From: Gemmatales bacterium
Lineage (GTDB): Bacteria; Planctomycetota; Planctomycetia; Gemmatales; Gemmataceae
Reading direction: 5' to 3'
NCBI GenBank assembly: GCA_026004675.1
Contig: BPJP01000002.1
Coordinates: 434,001 to 498,000, forward strand
DNA: 64,000 bases
Below the pieces are notes generated by a model, which was given only the letters and a program-made list of their open reading frames with translations, ran no database searches and had not been told where the DNA came from. The position numbers were made by a program, and so were the translations under genes. How positions within the stretch are numbered: the stretch's first letter is position 1; every line of letters begins with the position of its first letter. Shown here piece after piece: positions 42,633-52,037 of the stretch.

Positions 42633-44342
42633 ATGGCGACCACCGATCTCGGAGCGTGCGAATGGTTCGTATGGGATTTGCGGCGCAGCAATCTCATTGA
42701 CCGTGGTCAACTCGACCAGATCATCAGCGAATTTTTGAAAAAACAGCCCGGCGCCGAGCCTCCCGATCTGGCACAATACCTCGTTAACGAGGGCATTTTA
42801 AGCCCATTTCAGTCGGAACGCCTGCTTCAAGGGAAGACGCAGGGTCTGGTACTCGGTCCGTACACGCTGATCGATGCCTTGGGGACGGGCAGCATGGGGA
42901 CGGTTTACAAAGCCGTCAACCGCAACGACAACAAATGGTATGCGATCAAAGTTTTGCCCCGGCGAAGCATGTGGAACGTGCGCATTGCTCGACGGCAAGT
43001 GCGGGCGTTCGAACAGTGCCGACATCCGGCGGTAGTGCCCTTTGTCGATGTGGGAACGTCGGGTGGCACCCATTATTTGGCCTGGCCTTTAGTCGAGGGA
43101 ACTCCTCTTGAGGAGTTGGTCCGGCAGCAAGGGCCATTGCCCGAAGCGCAAGCCGCCCTTTATGCCCTTCAAACCGCGGAAGGCTTGAATGTCTGCCACC
43201 AGCGCAATTTGATTCACGGTTTGATCAAGCCTTCGAATCTGATGGTGGGTGCGGACAACCAGGTTTATATTCTGGACTTCGGCATCGGCACGCTGCTTGC
43301 CGAGTCGGAAGGCGAATCGCTGGTCGACACGATGTCGACGGCCAACACATTGACCAGCGGATTGGACTGCGGCAGTCCGGAGAGCATCCTCGATCCGACC
43401 GTCCGCACTCCCGCCGGAGACCAATACAGCCTGGGCTGTACGCTCTATTTCTGCCTCACCGGGCAGTACCCGTTCCCAGAGGGGACGGCTGTCGAGAAGA
43501 TGATGGCCCATCAAATGAAACAGCCCGAACCGATCCGCAATCTGAATCCCAACGTCTCCGACGCGATGATTGCGATTGTCGAAAAGCTGATGCAGAAACA
43601 GCCTGAAGATCGCTTTCCTCGCACAGCGGACGTCATCGAGGCGTTGCGGCCGATTGCGGAACAACGCGCAGGTGTCGTAACGGCCTCGCCGCCTCCGCTG
43701 GCCGCAGCAACCAAGGACAACGGCCAGGCCGAAGACTTCACGCCGCCGCCAGCCGAACCGATCGTGCCAGCGGCAGCGCCTGTGGCGTCTCCTGCAGAAC
43801 CGCCCCCTCTTTCTGCTGCAACCGCTCGACCGGTGCAATCCCAACCTCCCCGGCCGACACCGCCACCGACGCCGCCGAAGCCGTCGGTGCCACCGGCTGC
43901 AGCCCGGCCAACGCCTGCCGCGTCGCCTCCCCCAGCCGCTCCAAAGGCCCCTCCTCCACGGCCTGTCGCTCCGACGGCGCGACCCCAACCTGCGCCGCCG
44001 CCTCGCCCGCAGCCGCCAAACATCGCGCGACCAACCCCGCCAGTCAGCCCAGCACCGCCACCGAGACCGACCGCGGAAGTCACTCCCCCGCCGCCGCGCA
44101 GACCGCCAGCTCCACCCCGTGCCGTTCCCACGCGAGAATCGCTCCAAGCGCCACGGCCTCGCCCAGTACCACAAGGACTGGAGGAAGTTTCCGATGCCGT
44201 CGATATCGAGGAAGATCAGGAACTCGTGCCAGTGCAAAGCGGACAGTCACTCGAAGAGCGGCTCGGTACTGTCGGACTCGTTCTTTTGATGGTCCTGCTG
44301 GCCTGCCTTGGGTGGTTCCTGATGTCGTTGATTGCGCCTTAG
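42633..44342 (+). CDS. Membrane-anchored Ser/Thr kinase-like protein, probable pseudokinase
   Basis: A 569-residue protein. An N-terminal 75-residue helical domain (planctomycete type, LVNEGILSPFQSERLLQG) precedes a Hanks-type kinase fold at about 76-350. The glycine loop GTGSMGTVY (84-92), the ATP-anchoring Lys106 (YAIK) and DFG (215-217) are intact, but the catalytic loop reads HGLIKPSN (195-202) in place of HRDxKxxN: the catalytic Asp is missing and Leu stands there. Catalysis is therefore doubtful, though nucleotide binding is likely. Residues 365-510 are an extreme Pro/Ala-rich linker, and one transmembrane helix lies at the C-terminus (VGLVLLMVLLACLGWFLMSL), so the kinase domain faces the cytoplasm. 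The stop overlaps that of the convergent cobN-like gene (TTAG). Confidence 0.87.
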   Translation: MATTDLGACEWFVWDLRRSNLIDRGQLDQIISEFLKKQPGAEPPDLAQYLVNEGILSPFQSERLLQGKTQGLVLGPYTLIDALGTGSMGTVYKAVNRNDNKWYAIKVLPRRSMWNVRIARRQVRAFEQCRHPAVVPFVDVGTSGGTHYLAWPLVEGTPLEELVRQQGPLPEAQAALYALQTAEGLNVCHQRNLIHGLIKPSNLMVGADNQVYILDFGIGTLLAESEGESLVDTMSTANTLTSGLDCGSPESILDPTVRTPAGDQYSLGCTLYFCLTGQYPFPEGTAVEKMMAHQMKQPEPIRNLNPNVSDAMIAIVEKLMQKQPEDRFPRTADVIEALRPIAEQRAGVVTASPPPLAAATKDNGQAEDFTPPPAEPIVPAAAPVASPAEPPPLSAATARPVQSQPPRPTPPPTPPKPSVPPAAARPTPAASPPPAAPKAPPPRPVAPTARPQPAPPPRPQPPNIARPTPPVSPAPPPRPTAEVTPPPPRRPPAPPRAVPTRESLQAPRPRPVPQGLEEVSDAVDIEEDQELVPVQSGQSLEERLGTVGLVLLMVLLACLGWFLMSLIAP

Positions 44343-47300
44343 TGGCTGCCGAGCTTGTGATCCGGTTCGCCACGCATCTCCAACAGTGCTTCGCTGGACA
44401 GCAGGATTTGCTCCAGTGCTGCTCGCGTTTGCTCGTCCGGGTCGCTCCATAGGTTTCGTTCCATCGCTTCGATCAACCGCTCGCAGATGGCGTGCAGCGC
44501 CCAGGGATTGCTCTGTTCGAGAAACTTTCGAAGTTCCGGGTCGAGAGCATATCGGCGAGCGGTTTCTTCGTACATCCAGTCGTCGACGATCCCGGTCGTG
44601 GCGTCGTAGCCGAAGAGGTAGTCGACTGTCGCGGCCAGTTCCAATCCCCCCTTGTAGCCGTGGCGAGTGATGCTCTCCAGCCATTTGGGATTGACGACCC
44701 GGCTGCGAAATACGCGCAGCATTTCCTCTTTCAAGTCCCGAACGACTGGCTGGGCAGGATTGTGCGAGTCGCCGAAATAGTGTTTCGGTTTGGCGCCCGT
44801 CAGGGAGCGGATGGTGGCAATCATACCGCCGTGAAACTGGAAGTAATCATCGCTATCGAGGATATCGTGTTCGCGGTTGTCCTGGTTGTGCAGAGCCACT
44901 TCAACGCCGCGGAGGCATCGGCGGAACGCGTCGCGAGCGTCGACTCCTTGCTCGTCGGCCGTGTAGGCGTAGCCGCCCCAGTTGACGTAGGTTTCGGCGA
45001 AATCGGCGTCATCGTGCCAATGGCGTTGGTCGATCAAGTGCAAGATGCCGGCGCCGTAGCTGCCCGGTTTGGAGCCGAACAGACGGTACCGGGCCGACCG
45101 TTTCGCCCGGCCGCGCGACATCCCCTCGGCAAGATTGTCCGCGAGGTCGCGCAGATAATGCTTTCGCACGAAGTTTTCGTCATCAGGCTCGTCGCGGGCA
45201 ATGACCAACTTGACAGCATCGTCCAAGAGCTGAATGAGGTGCGGAAACGCGTCACGAAAAAAGCCGCTAATGCGCACGACGACATCGATCCGAGGCCGAC
45301 CTAGTTCTTCGAGAGGAATCACCTCGACACTCACCACCCGGCGATTCTCTTGTTGCCAGACGGGCCTGACTCCCCAAAGGGCCAGAATCTGCGCGACATC
45401 ATCGCCATGCGTCCGCATGCAACTCGTCCCCCAAATGCTCATCCCGACCGATTCCGGGACGGTACCTGTTTCGCGGCGATAGCGTTCGATGACTTCCCTG
45501 GCCAGTTGCTGCCCCACCTCCCAAGCGGCGGGTGAAGGCACGGCACGGGGATCAAGCCCATAGAAATTCCGGCCCGTCGGCAAAATATGAGCCAACCCGC
45601 GAGTCGGCGCCCCGGACGGACCCGGCGGAACGTACCCTCCCTGCAAACCATGAAGCAAATTGGAAATTTCTGCCTCCGTCTGTCTCAACGCAGGTACCAA
45701 TCGGCTGCATAGGAAATGAAGGACCTGGTAAACCTTCGATTGGCGGTCGGCGAAAAACGCCTCTGCCCATTGCCAGATGCTCAAATCGGCGTCTGGCGAA
45801 GGGGCCTCTGATTGCGACCGGTCCATTTGTCGGCTTGAAGGTTCGCCCAGCGAATTTCCGACTGGCTGCGATGGGCTGTCGAGTTGGAATTGCCGCCGCT
45901 GCAACACTTCCAAGAGAAATTCTGCCAATTCGTCCAGCACTTCCAAAATGTCGGCACACGTCACGATCGGACGATCCGCCAGTCGCAGCAATCGGGCCGG
46001 TGGATCGGAAATCTTTCGCCCGGGGTCACGTGTCAATCGTTCCAGTTGCAGGCCGAAATGTTCGGCCAATGCTCCAGGCAAACTGGGAATATCGAGATTC
46101 GGAACCCTCGTCAGGGCTTTCAAGTCGTTGACCAATTGGTCGCCTTCGGGTACCTGGCCGAGAATATGCAGACCGTCTCGAATCTGTGCCCCGGCGAGTT
46201 CACACAGATAGCCGTCGAGTTCTTCCACCAAATGAGAAACATCCCGACCCTGCATGGCAGCGATGGAAATCGGCGTCCCCTCTTCCGTTTCTCCTTCGTC
46301 CCATTCGTGCGTATGGTCGCCATGGCTTTGCGTCATCAGAAACTTGAGGTCTTCCTCCAAATGGGCTTCTTTGATGAGGTCCCAGATTTGCCGTTGTACT
46401 AACGGCAGTTTCGACGGATCGAGCGATTCGACCTGGTAATACTCATCGACGAGTTGCATGAGCCGGCTGATGGGACCATAGGCATCCGCTGTCGTCATAG
46501 GCGGCATGAGATGATCCACAATCACAGCATGTCCGCGCCGCTTGGCTTGCGCTCCCTCCCCCGGGTCGTTGAGGATGAACGGATAAAACAACGGCAGGTC
46601 CGCCAAGAACGAGTCGGGAAAACAACTCGACGACAAGCCGAGGCTCTTGCCAGGCAACCATTCCAGTGTGCCATGTTTACCCAGATGCACAATGGCATCC
46701 GCACGCCAAATGTCGCGAATCCAGCGGTAAAAGCCGTAATAGTGATGGGTGGGAGGCAGATCGGGACGGTGATAAATAGCATCCGGGTCCATGCCATAGC
46801 CGCGGGGTGGCTGCAAAGCGACAAGGACGTTGCCCAATTCCAGGCCCGCAAAAGCAAGGCGCCCTTCGAAAGCGTACGCTTTTCCAGGCGGTTCGCCCCA
46901 CTGCTCGACCATTTTCTGACGTTGTTCCTGGGGCAGTGCATCGAACCACGTGCGATATTGCTCCGCGGAAACCGTGCCAATCGCACGAGCGACATCGATC
47001 GGCGAATGTTCTTCGTCGTAGGTACCGCGGTCGATCAAAGCATGAATCAGCTGGTCGCCGTTTTCCGGCAAGTCTCCGACTTCATAGCCAGCCGAACGCA
47101 GGGCACAGAGAATGCGAAGAAGCGAAGCGGGAGCATCGAGGCCGACAGCGTTGCCGATCCTGGCGGCCTTGCCTGGCGAATTCGTCAAAACGAAGCAGAT
47201 ACGTTTGTTTCTATTGGGCTGCCGCCGCAATCGGGCCAGCCGTAACGCCTGACCCACAACGTTTCGAATCCGTTCGCGATCGGCGGTATAGAAGACGGCG

Positions 47301-48736
47301 TCGATGCCGGCTCGGGCGCGTGTCGAGTCTTGGCTTCGCAATGGCTCTTTGAACGATACCGGCACCGTGATGATGCGTCCGTCCAATTCGGGGAGGGCAA
47401 CGTTCATGGCCGTATCGAGCGGATTTAATCCGCGCGGCGAGGCCTGCCACTGCCAGCGAGCACCGCCACTGCAGATGGCTTGAACAACAGGTACATCGAG
47501 ACGCCCGAAAACAAGAACCGGATCATCGCCTGAAGCGAATGCCACCGTCGTGATGAGCACGTCGATCAGGGGTGCTTGCTCATCGTAGAAGAACTGGAAA
47601 GCGGCAGGGACATGATGCTCGTTATGATCCTTGAGCGAAGTGGTGAACACGGCCAAGGCATTGGCGCCGTTTCGTTCCGCTTCTTCGATGAACGAATCTA
47701 CGAAGTCGAGGTTTCCCGACATCCAATGCGAGCGATAAAAGAGGAGTCCGATAGTCGGCCTGTCGGTTTGTCGCCGCCGTTGCCATTCCGCTTTCGACAT
47801 GCCAGTCGGAAAATCGGGATGGTAGATGCCGTGCTCAGGCTGAGCGACCGGCGGATCGTACCCGAAACCGGTTCTCAAGAAGTGATCGGCAAGAAAGCGA
47901 AGCAAAGAGCACGCATTGGCCACGCCGCCGTGGTGGAAATAGGCGGCGACTTCCTCGACGATGGCGGGGGGAACGGTCGAGGCGGCAACCATCTCGGGAT
48001 CAGTCCGACCTGTGCCGCTGATGACGATAAGCTGCCGTTGAAGGGACTTGACCGAGTCGATGAGTTGTTTCCATCCTGGAATGCTTTTCATATCTCCGAG
48101 GACGCGAACGACGATGACGGCGGCGACGGAGGCATTCGCTGACAGGACTGCTTTCATGTGTTCCGCGCCGCCAATGCGACTCAAGCTGATGGCCCGCACG
48201 GGGGGGAAATCGTCTGACAGTTTGGCGCGGGCATGATGCAAGGTCAGCAAGTCGGTGTCAGCATGGGTCAAAACCAGGATGCCTTTCGCCGGCCCGGTTG
48301 GGGCGAGGATGCTCGGTTCGGTGTTCGCTTGCGGCGAAGACCAGCCGTAATAGTTGAAAACGTACTCGGCCAACTCAGGCGGTGGCGGAAGCCATTGGTC
48401 GCTGGCCAACAACGTTTCGAGATAATCGAAAATGGCGACGATCTGGGCTTCGCTGTTGATCGATTGGAACCAGATTGGTTTGCCTTCGAAGTAGAGCAGA
48501 ACGACATTGGCGAGGGGACAAGGGCCAAGGCAGCCGTTCATCGACATGTGAACATGTCTGCGCAGACGCCGCCGCTTGTATTCCGCTTTGTAAAATTCGA
48601 TCGGAACGGCTGCGTGTCCCCGTTCGGTGCGGCCACAACAACAGCCTTTAGCGCAAACCATCAAATGGGCACGCTTGGCGAAGAGATGGATCGGCTTGCC
48701 GTCCGTGCGCAGCACGCGCACACGCTCTTTGGACAT
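44339..48736 (-). CDS. CobN/magnesium-chelatase-H-like protein with N-terminal [2Fe-2S] ferredoxin domain
   Basis: A 1465-residue protein. Residues 1-110 form a thioredoxin-like [2Fe-2S] ferredoxin with Cys at 28, 32-34, 69 and 73 (VCAKGCCCGRTERG; CLGPCPLANV). The rest is the CobN/ChlH large subunit of a metal chelatase: motifs include LLFYRSHWMSGNLDFVDSFI, HLGKHGTLEWLPGKSLGLS, GYKGGLELAATVDYLFGYDA, and an acidic/serine-rich insertion around 930-970. CobN inserts cobalt into hydrogenobyrinate diamide in aerobic cobalamin synthesis together with CobS and CobT, neither of which is seen here. The ferredoxin may deliver electrons or sense iron. It is 39 bases downstream of the dienelactone-hydrolase-like gene, same direction, and its stop overlaps the kinase stop. 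Confidence 0.87.
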   Translation of the reverse strand: MSKERVRVLRTDGKPIHLFAKRAHLMVCAKGCCCGRTERGHAAVPIEFYKAEYKRRRLRRHVHMSMNGCLGPCPLANVVLLYFEGKPIWFQSINSEAQIVAIFDYLETLLASDQWLPPPPELAEYVFNYYGWSSPQANTEPSILAPTGPAKGILVLTHADTDLLTLHHARAKLSDDFPPVRAISLSRIGGAEHMKAVLSANASVAAVIVVRVLGDMKSIPGWKQLIDSVKSLQRQLIVISGTGRTDPEMVAASTVPPAIVEEVAAYFHHGGVANACSLLRFLADHFLRTGFGYDPPVAQPEHGIYHPDFPTGMSKAEWQRRRQTDRPTIGLLFYRSHWMSGNLDFVDSFIEEAERNGANALAVFTTSLKDHNEHHVPAAFQFFYDEQAPLIDVLITTVAFASGDDPVLVFGRLDVPVVQAICSGGARWQWQASPRGLNPLDTAMNVALPELDGRIITVPVSFKEPLRSQDSTRARAGIDAVFYTADRERIRNVVGQALRLARLRRQPNRNKRICFVLTNSPGKAARIGNAVGLDAPASLLRILCALRSAGYEVGDLPENGDQLIHALIDRGTYDEEHSPIDVARAIGTVSAEQYRTWFDALPQEQRQKMVEQWGEPPGKAYAFEGRLAFAGLELGNVLVALQPPRGYGMDPDAIYHRPDLPPTHHYYGFYRWIRDIWRADAIVHLGKHGTLEWLPGKSLGLSSSCFPDSFLADLPLFYPFILNDPGEGAQAKRRGHAVIVDHLMPPMTTADAYGPISRLMQLVDEYYQVESLDPSKLPLVQRQIWDLIKEAHLEEDLKFLMTQSHGDHTHEWDEGETEEGTPISIAAMQGRDVSHLVEELDGYLCELAGAQIRDGLHILGQVPEGDQLVNDLKALTRVPNLDIPSLPGALAEHFGLQLERLTRDPGRKISDPPARLLRLADRPIVTCADILEVLDELAEFLLEVLQRRQFQLDSPSQPVGNSLGEPSSRQMDRSQSEAPSPDADLSIWQWAEAFFADRQSKVYQVLHFLCSRLVPALRQTEAEISNLLHGLQGGYVPPGPSGAPTRGLAHILPTGRNFYGLDPRAVPSPAAWEVGQQLAREVIERYRRETGTVPESVGMSIWGTSCMRTHGDDVAQILALWGVRPVWQQENRRVVSVEVIPLEELGRPRIDVVVRISGFFRDAFPHLIQLLDDAVKLVIARDEPDDENFVRKHYLRDLADNLAEGMSRGRAKRSARYRLFGSKPGSYGAGILHLIDQRHWHDDADFAETYVNWGGYAYTADEQGVDARDAFRRCLRGVEVALHNQDNREHDILDSDDYFQFHGGMIATIRSLTGAKPKHYFGDSHNPAQPVVRDLKEEMLRVFRSRVVNPKWLESITRHGYKGGLELAATVDYLFGYDATTGIVDDWMYEETARRYALDPELRKFLEQSNPWALHAICERLIEAMERNLWSDPDEQTRAALEQILLSSEALLEMRGEPDHKLGSH

Positions 48737-48775
48737 CGACCAACTCGCTACAGCCTTTCGCGAAGGGGAACTCGG

Positions 48776-49558
48776 CTACGTGCCGAGTTTTTCTTTGAAC
48801 AGTTTGAGCATTCGTTTCCACGAATCCTGATCGGCCGGTTTGTTGTACTTGATCCCCTCGATGCCGCGTTTATCGGCGTCGGGAACTGTAAAGCTGTGGA
48901 CCGCACCGCGATAGGCGATGAATTGGTATTCGACCCCGGCATTGTCGAGAGGCTCGCGAAACGCCTTGATGGCTTTTTCAGGAATGAAGCGGTCGTCAGC
49001 GCCGTGGCAGACCAGAATGGCACAGCGGATTCGCTTGACGTCTTCAGGCGTAGGCGCCGGCAAAGCGCCATGAAAACTGACCACGGCCTTCAAGTCTGCC
49101 CCTGAAAAGGCGAGTTGCAATACGGTTGATCCACCGAAACAATAACCGATCGCAGCAAGTTTGTTCTTGTCGCATTGCGGCTGGGCTTTGAGCGTGTTGA
49201 GTGCTGCTAAGGCGCGCTGCCGCCAGTTCTCGATGTTTTTGCGTACCTGGCCCGACATGGCAGATGCGTCCTTGGGATGATCGGCTGTCTTGCCTTCGCC
49301 GTACATGTCGGCAGCCAACGCGACGTATCCCAAAGAGGCCAACTGCCTCGCTCTCTGGCGAGCATAGTCGTTCAATCCCCACCATTCGTGCACCACGAGC
49401 ACGCCAGGACGGGGACCTTTGATGGCATCATCCCACGCCAGATACCCGTGGCATTTGACTTTACCGTGTTGATACACGATGGTTTTGGTCTTGACCTCGG
49501 CGTTCGCGATCGCCACCGCCAGCAAAACTCCGATGACGCTGCAACATCCCCTCACCAT
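48776..49558 (-). CDS. Exported dienelactone hydrolase-family protein
   Basis: An alpha/beta hydrolase of 260 residues. A signal peptide (CSVIGVLLAVAIANA) precedes the dienelactone hydrolase core: VLVVHEWWGLNDYARQRARQ, the nucleophile elbow GYCFGG with Cys in place of Ser, Asp in HGADDRFIP and His in YRGAVHSFTVP. Its natural substrate is unknown; exported planctomycete members are common. ATG at 49558 is used (49573 also possible). It sits 39 bases upstream of the cobN-like gene, probably on the same transcript, and is divergent from the next hydrolase. Confidence 0.88.
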   Translation of the reverse strand: MVRGCCSVIGVLLAVAIANAEVKTKTIVYQHGKVKCHGYLAWDDAIKGPRPGVLVVHEWWGLNDYARQRARQLASLGYVALAADMYGEGKTADHPKDASAMSGQVRKNIENWRQRALAALNTLKAQPQCDKNKLAAIGYCFGGSTVLQLAFSGADLKAVVSFHGALPAPTPEDVKRIRCAILVCHGADDRFIPEKAIKAFREPLDNAGVEYQFIAYRGAVHSFTVPDADKRGIEGIKYNKPADQDSWKRMLKLFKEKLGT

Positions 49559-49756
49559 GATATCTCTCCACAAGAACGATTTTTTCGCTGCAATTCTCCT
49601 TTACAAATTGGTTTACTCTCGAACGGCAACCGCGGAAAGCCCTTGCCAGGGAATGATCGGATCCTCGTGGTCCTTTTCGATTTGGAATTGTACGTCGTTA
49701 CCTGTGCCCGTTACTCTAGTGTTTTTCGCAGCGTTCCTTGGATGGCGATTGTCGAT

Positions 49757-50572
49757 ATGCCGCGAATCAAGGTCAACGGCGTTGAACTGCATTATGCCGA
49801 AGCCGGCAGTGGAGCGGAGACCATCGTCTTTGCTCACGGTTTATTGTGGAGTGGCCGGCAATTCGAGCCGCAGGTCCACGCCCTGAAAAGCCGATATCGT
49901 TGCATCGCCTTCGATTTTCGTGGGCAAGGAAAGAGCGAGAAACCGGCAACCGGTTACGATATCGACACGTTGACCAAAGATGCGGCGGAACTGATCAAGG
50001 CATTGGACGCCGCGCCTTGTCATTTTTTGGGACTGTCGATGGGCGGATTCGTCGGCCTTCGACTGGCATTGGATGATGCGCCGCTTTTGCGATCGCTCCT
50101 TCTCGTAGGCACGTCAGCCGAAGCAGAACCCGCAGAGAACCTGCCCCGCTATCGTCGTTTGGCATGGGTGGCACGCTGGCTGGGCATGCGCCTGGTCGTC
50201 CGCAAGATCATGTCGCTCTATTTCGGCCCCCGCTTTCTGGCCGATCCGACCAAGGAGCAACTGCGTGCCGAACTGCGTCGTCAATTGATTTCGGTCGACC
50301 CGCGCGGCGCCCGTCTCGCTACGGAGGGGGTCATCAGCCGACCATCCATTCTCCACCGAATTCACGATATCCGCGTGCCCACGCTGATTCTCGTCGGCAC
50401 CGATGACGTGGTGACGACGCCGGACAAGTCGAGGCATATTCACGAGCGAATCGCTGGCTCTCGGCTGATCCAATTGCCGACCGGACATACTTGCACGATC
50501 GAAGACGTCGACGGCGCGAACGAAGCCATCATGAAGTTCTTGTCCGAAATCACCGATATCGCGAGACGCTGA
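49757..50572 (+). CDS. Alpha/beta hydrolase (3-oxoadipate enol-lactonase-like)
   Basis: A 271-residue cytoplasmic alpha/beta hydrolase. The oxyanion region is VFAHGLLWSGRQFEPQ, the nucleophile elbow GLSMGGFVGL (Ser), the acid VGTDDVVTTP and the His PTGHTCTIEDVD. The overall order fits enol-lactone hydrolases and related esterases. The frame is open far upstream, antisense to the dienelactone hydrolase gene, but MPRIKVNGVELHYAEAG fits the family; ATG at 49742 would add five residues. Its TGA overlaps the ATG of the carrier gene (TGATG), so the two are translationally coupled and may import and hydrolyse one compound. Confidence 0.87.
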   Translation: MPRIKVNGVELHYAEAGSGAETIVFAHGLLWSGRQFEPQVHALKSRYRCIAFDFRGQGKSEKPATGYDIDTLTKDAAELIKALDAAPCHFLGLSMGGFVGLRLALDDAPLLRSLLLVGTSAEAEPAENLPRYRRLAWVARWLGMRLVVRKIMSLYFGPRFLADPTKEQLRAELRRQLISVDPRGARLATEGVISRPSILHRIHDIRVPTLILVGTDDVVTTPDKSRHIHERIAGSRLIQLPTGHTCTIEDVDGANEAIMKFLSEITDIARR

Positions 50573-51870
50573 TGGACCTGGCCTGGATTTCTCTGACCGC
50601 GCTGATGCTCGTCATTCTCGCCAGTTGTTTTACGAAGATCAACCCTGGCCTCTTGTCGATCGTGTTCGCCTGGTTGATCGCCGTCGGCATTGGCCCAGCG
50701 TTTGGTCAGGCGATCGGCTCGAAGGAGGTGTTTGCCGGATTCCCGATTCGCCTGTTTCTGACATTGGTTGGCGTCACATTGTTTTTTACGCAGGCTCAAC
50801 TGAACGGGACATTGGAGCGGGTGGCGCAGGTGGCCGTCCTCGTTTGCAGGGGCAACGCGGGCCTTGTTCCTGTCATGTTCTTCTTTTTCGCACTTTGTTT
50901 CGCAGCCATTGGGGCGGGAAACATCGCCGCCGCGGCTTTGATCGGACCATTGGCGATGGCGGCGGCACAAAGGCAAAAAATCCCCGCTTTTCTCATGACC
51001 ATCATGGTGGCTCACGGCGCGATCGCCGGAGCGCTTTCTCCCATTTCCCCGACCGGCTTGATTGTCCGCGATAAACTGGAGACCGAAGGCATTACGGGCT
51101 TGGAAGGGGCATCGTTCATCAACAACATGGTGCCCAATATCATCGTCGCATTCGGGGGATATCTCCTGTTCGGCGGCCTGAAACTTCTTGTCCGCGAGGA
51201 ATGCCCGCCTGAGTCCCACGACGAAAGCGACAAGGCTGCGTGGAAGCACTTCCAAATCGCCCATTGGATGACGCTGGCTTTGATCGCCGTTCTCCTCGTC
51301 AGCGTCATTTTTCTGCAACCGCTGGTCACCAGCGATGCACTCGGTTTTATCGCGGCGGCATCAATGACGGCTTCCGTTATCCTGACACTGGCAGGTCTTG
51401 CCGATCAGGGCGAAGCCCTCCGACGGATTCCGTGGTCCGTCATCCTCATGGTTTGTGGCGTGACCGTGCTGACCGCGTTGATGGAAAAGACCGAAGGCCT
51501 GAAACTGTTAGCCGGCCTGATTGGCGTGGTCTCGAACGCGCAAACGGTAATGGGAGTCGTGGCGTTTACGTGCGGCGTCATTTCTGTGTACAGCAGCACA
51601 TCCGGGGTGGTGTTACCGGCGTTTCTGCCGATGATCGATGATCTGTGTTCGCAAGTTCCCGGAGCGGATAAACTTGCCCTGGCCTCGTCGATGATTGTCG
51701 GTGGACACATGGTTGATTCATCGCCCCTGTCGACCATCGGCGCTCTTTGTATTGCCAGTGCACCAGCGGAAGAAGACCGGCGTGCGTTGTTCAACAAGGT
51801 TCTGGCCTGGGGATTGTCCATGGCGGTGGTCGGTGCCGTCGTCTGCTACGTTTTGTTCGGGTTGCTGTAA
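50572..51870 (+). CDS. MatC-like dicarboxylate carrier (SLC13/ion-transporter superfamily)
   Basis: A 432-residue integral membrane protein with about eleven to twelve helices. The N-terminal segment (MDLAWISLTALMLVILASC then TKINPGLLSIVFAWLIAVG) is typical of the malonate/dicarboxylate carrier N-terminal domain, and the conserved SPISPTGLIV and YSSTSGVVLPAFLP loops are the paired substrate-site hairpins of ion-transporter superfamily carriers. It probably takes up a small dicarboxylate or related acid. The start at 50572 overlaps the upstream hydrolase stop (TGATG), implying coupled translation. Substrate is not determined from sequence. Confidence 0.83.
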   Translation: MDLAWISLTALMLVILASCFTKINPGLLSIVFAWLIAVGIGPAFGQAIGSKEVFAGFPIRLFLTLVGVTLFFTQAQLNGTLERVAQVAVLVCRGNAGLVPVMFFFFALCFAAIGAGNIAAAALIGPLAMAAAQRQKIPAFLMTIMVAHGAIAGALSPISPTGLIVRDKLETEGITGLEGASFINNMVPNIIVAFGGYLLFGGLKLLVREECPPESHDESDKAAWKHFQIAHWMTLALIAVLLVSVIFLQPLVTSDALGFIAAASMTASVILTLAGLADQGEALRRIPWSVILMVCGVTVLTALMEKTEGLKLLAGLIGVVSNAQTVMGVVAFTCGVISVYSSTSGVVLPAFLPMIDDLCSQVPGADKLALASSMIVGGHMVDSSPLSTIGALCIASAPAEEDRRALFNKVLAWGLSMAVVGAVVCYVLFGLL

Positions 51871-52037
51871 AAAGGTGCGTTTTCGGGGCGGGCGCGCAAG
51901 TTTCCCAACGATTTGCCTTGCGTGGCATAACGGATTTACCTATGCTTGCTTCTTGTTTGTCAATCCATAGGTTAAGAAAGCTGCGTTGTCGCGTTCCCAG
52001 GTGATCGTTTCTATCGCCCAAACGCGAGAGGTACCGA

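Noticed and set aside
43089..44237. 382-codon arginine-rich minus-strand frame opposite the kinase linker
   Set aside because: It is the mirror image of a Pro/Ala-rich coding stretch, and its composition (mostly Arg, Gly, Trp) is not protein-like.
48737..48775. Cobalamin riboswitch ahead of the cobN-like gene
   Set aside because: Only 39 bases separate it from the upstream gene and no B12-box-like sequence or stem pattern is visible there or upstream of the hydrolase.
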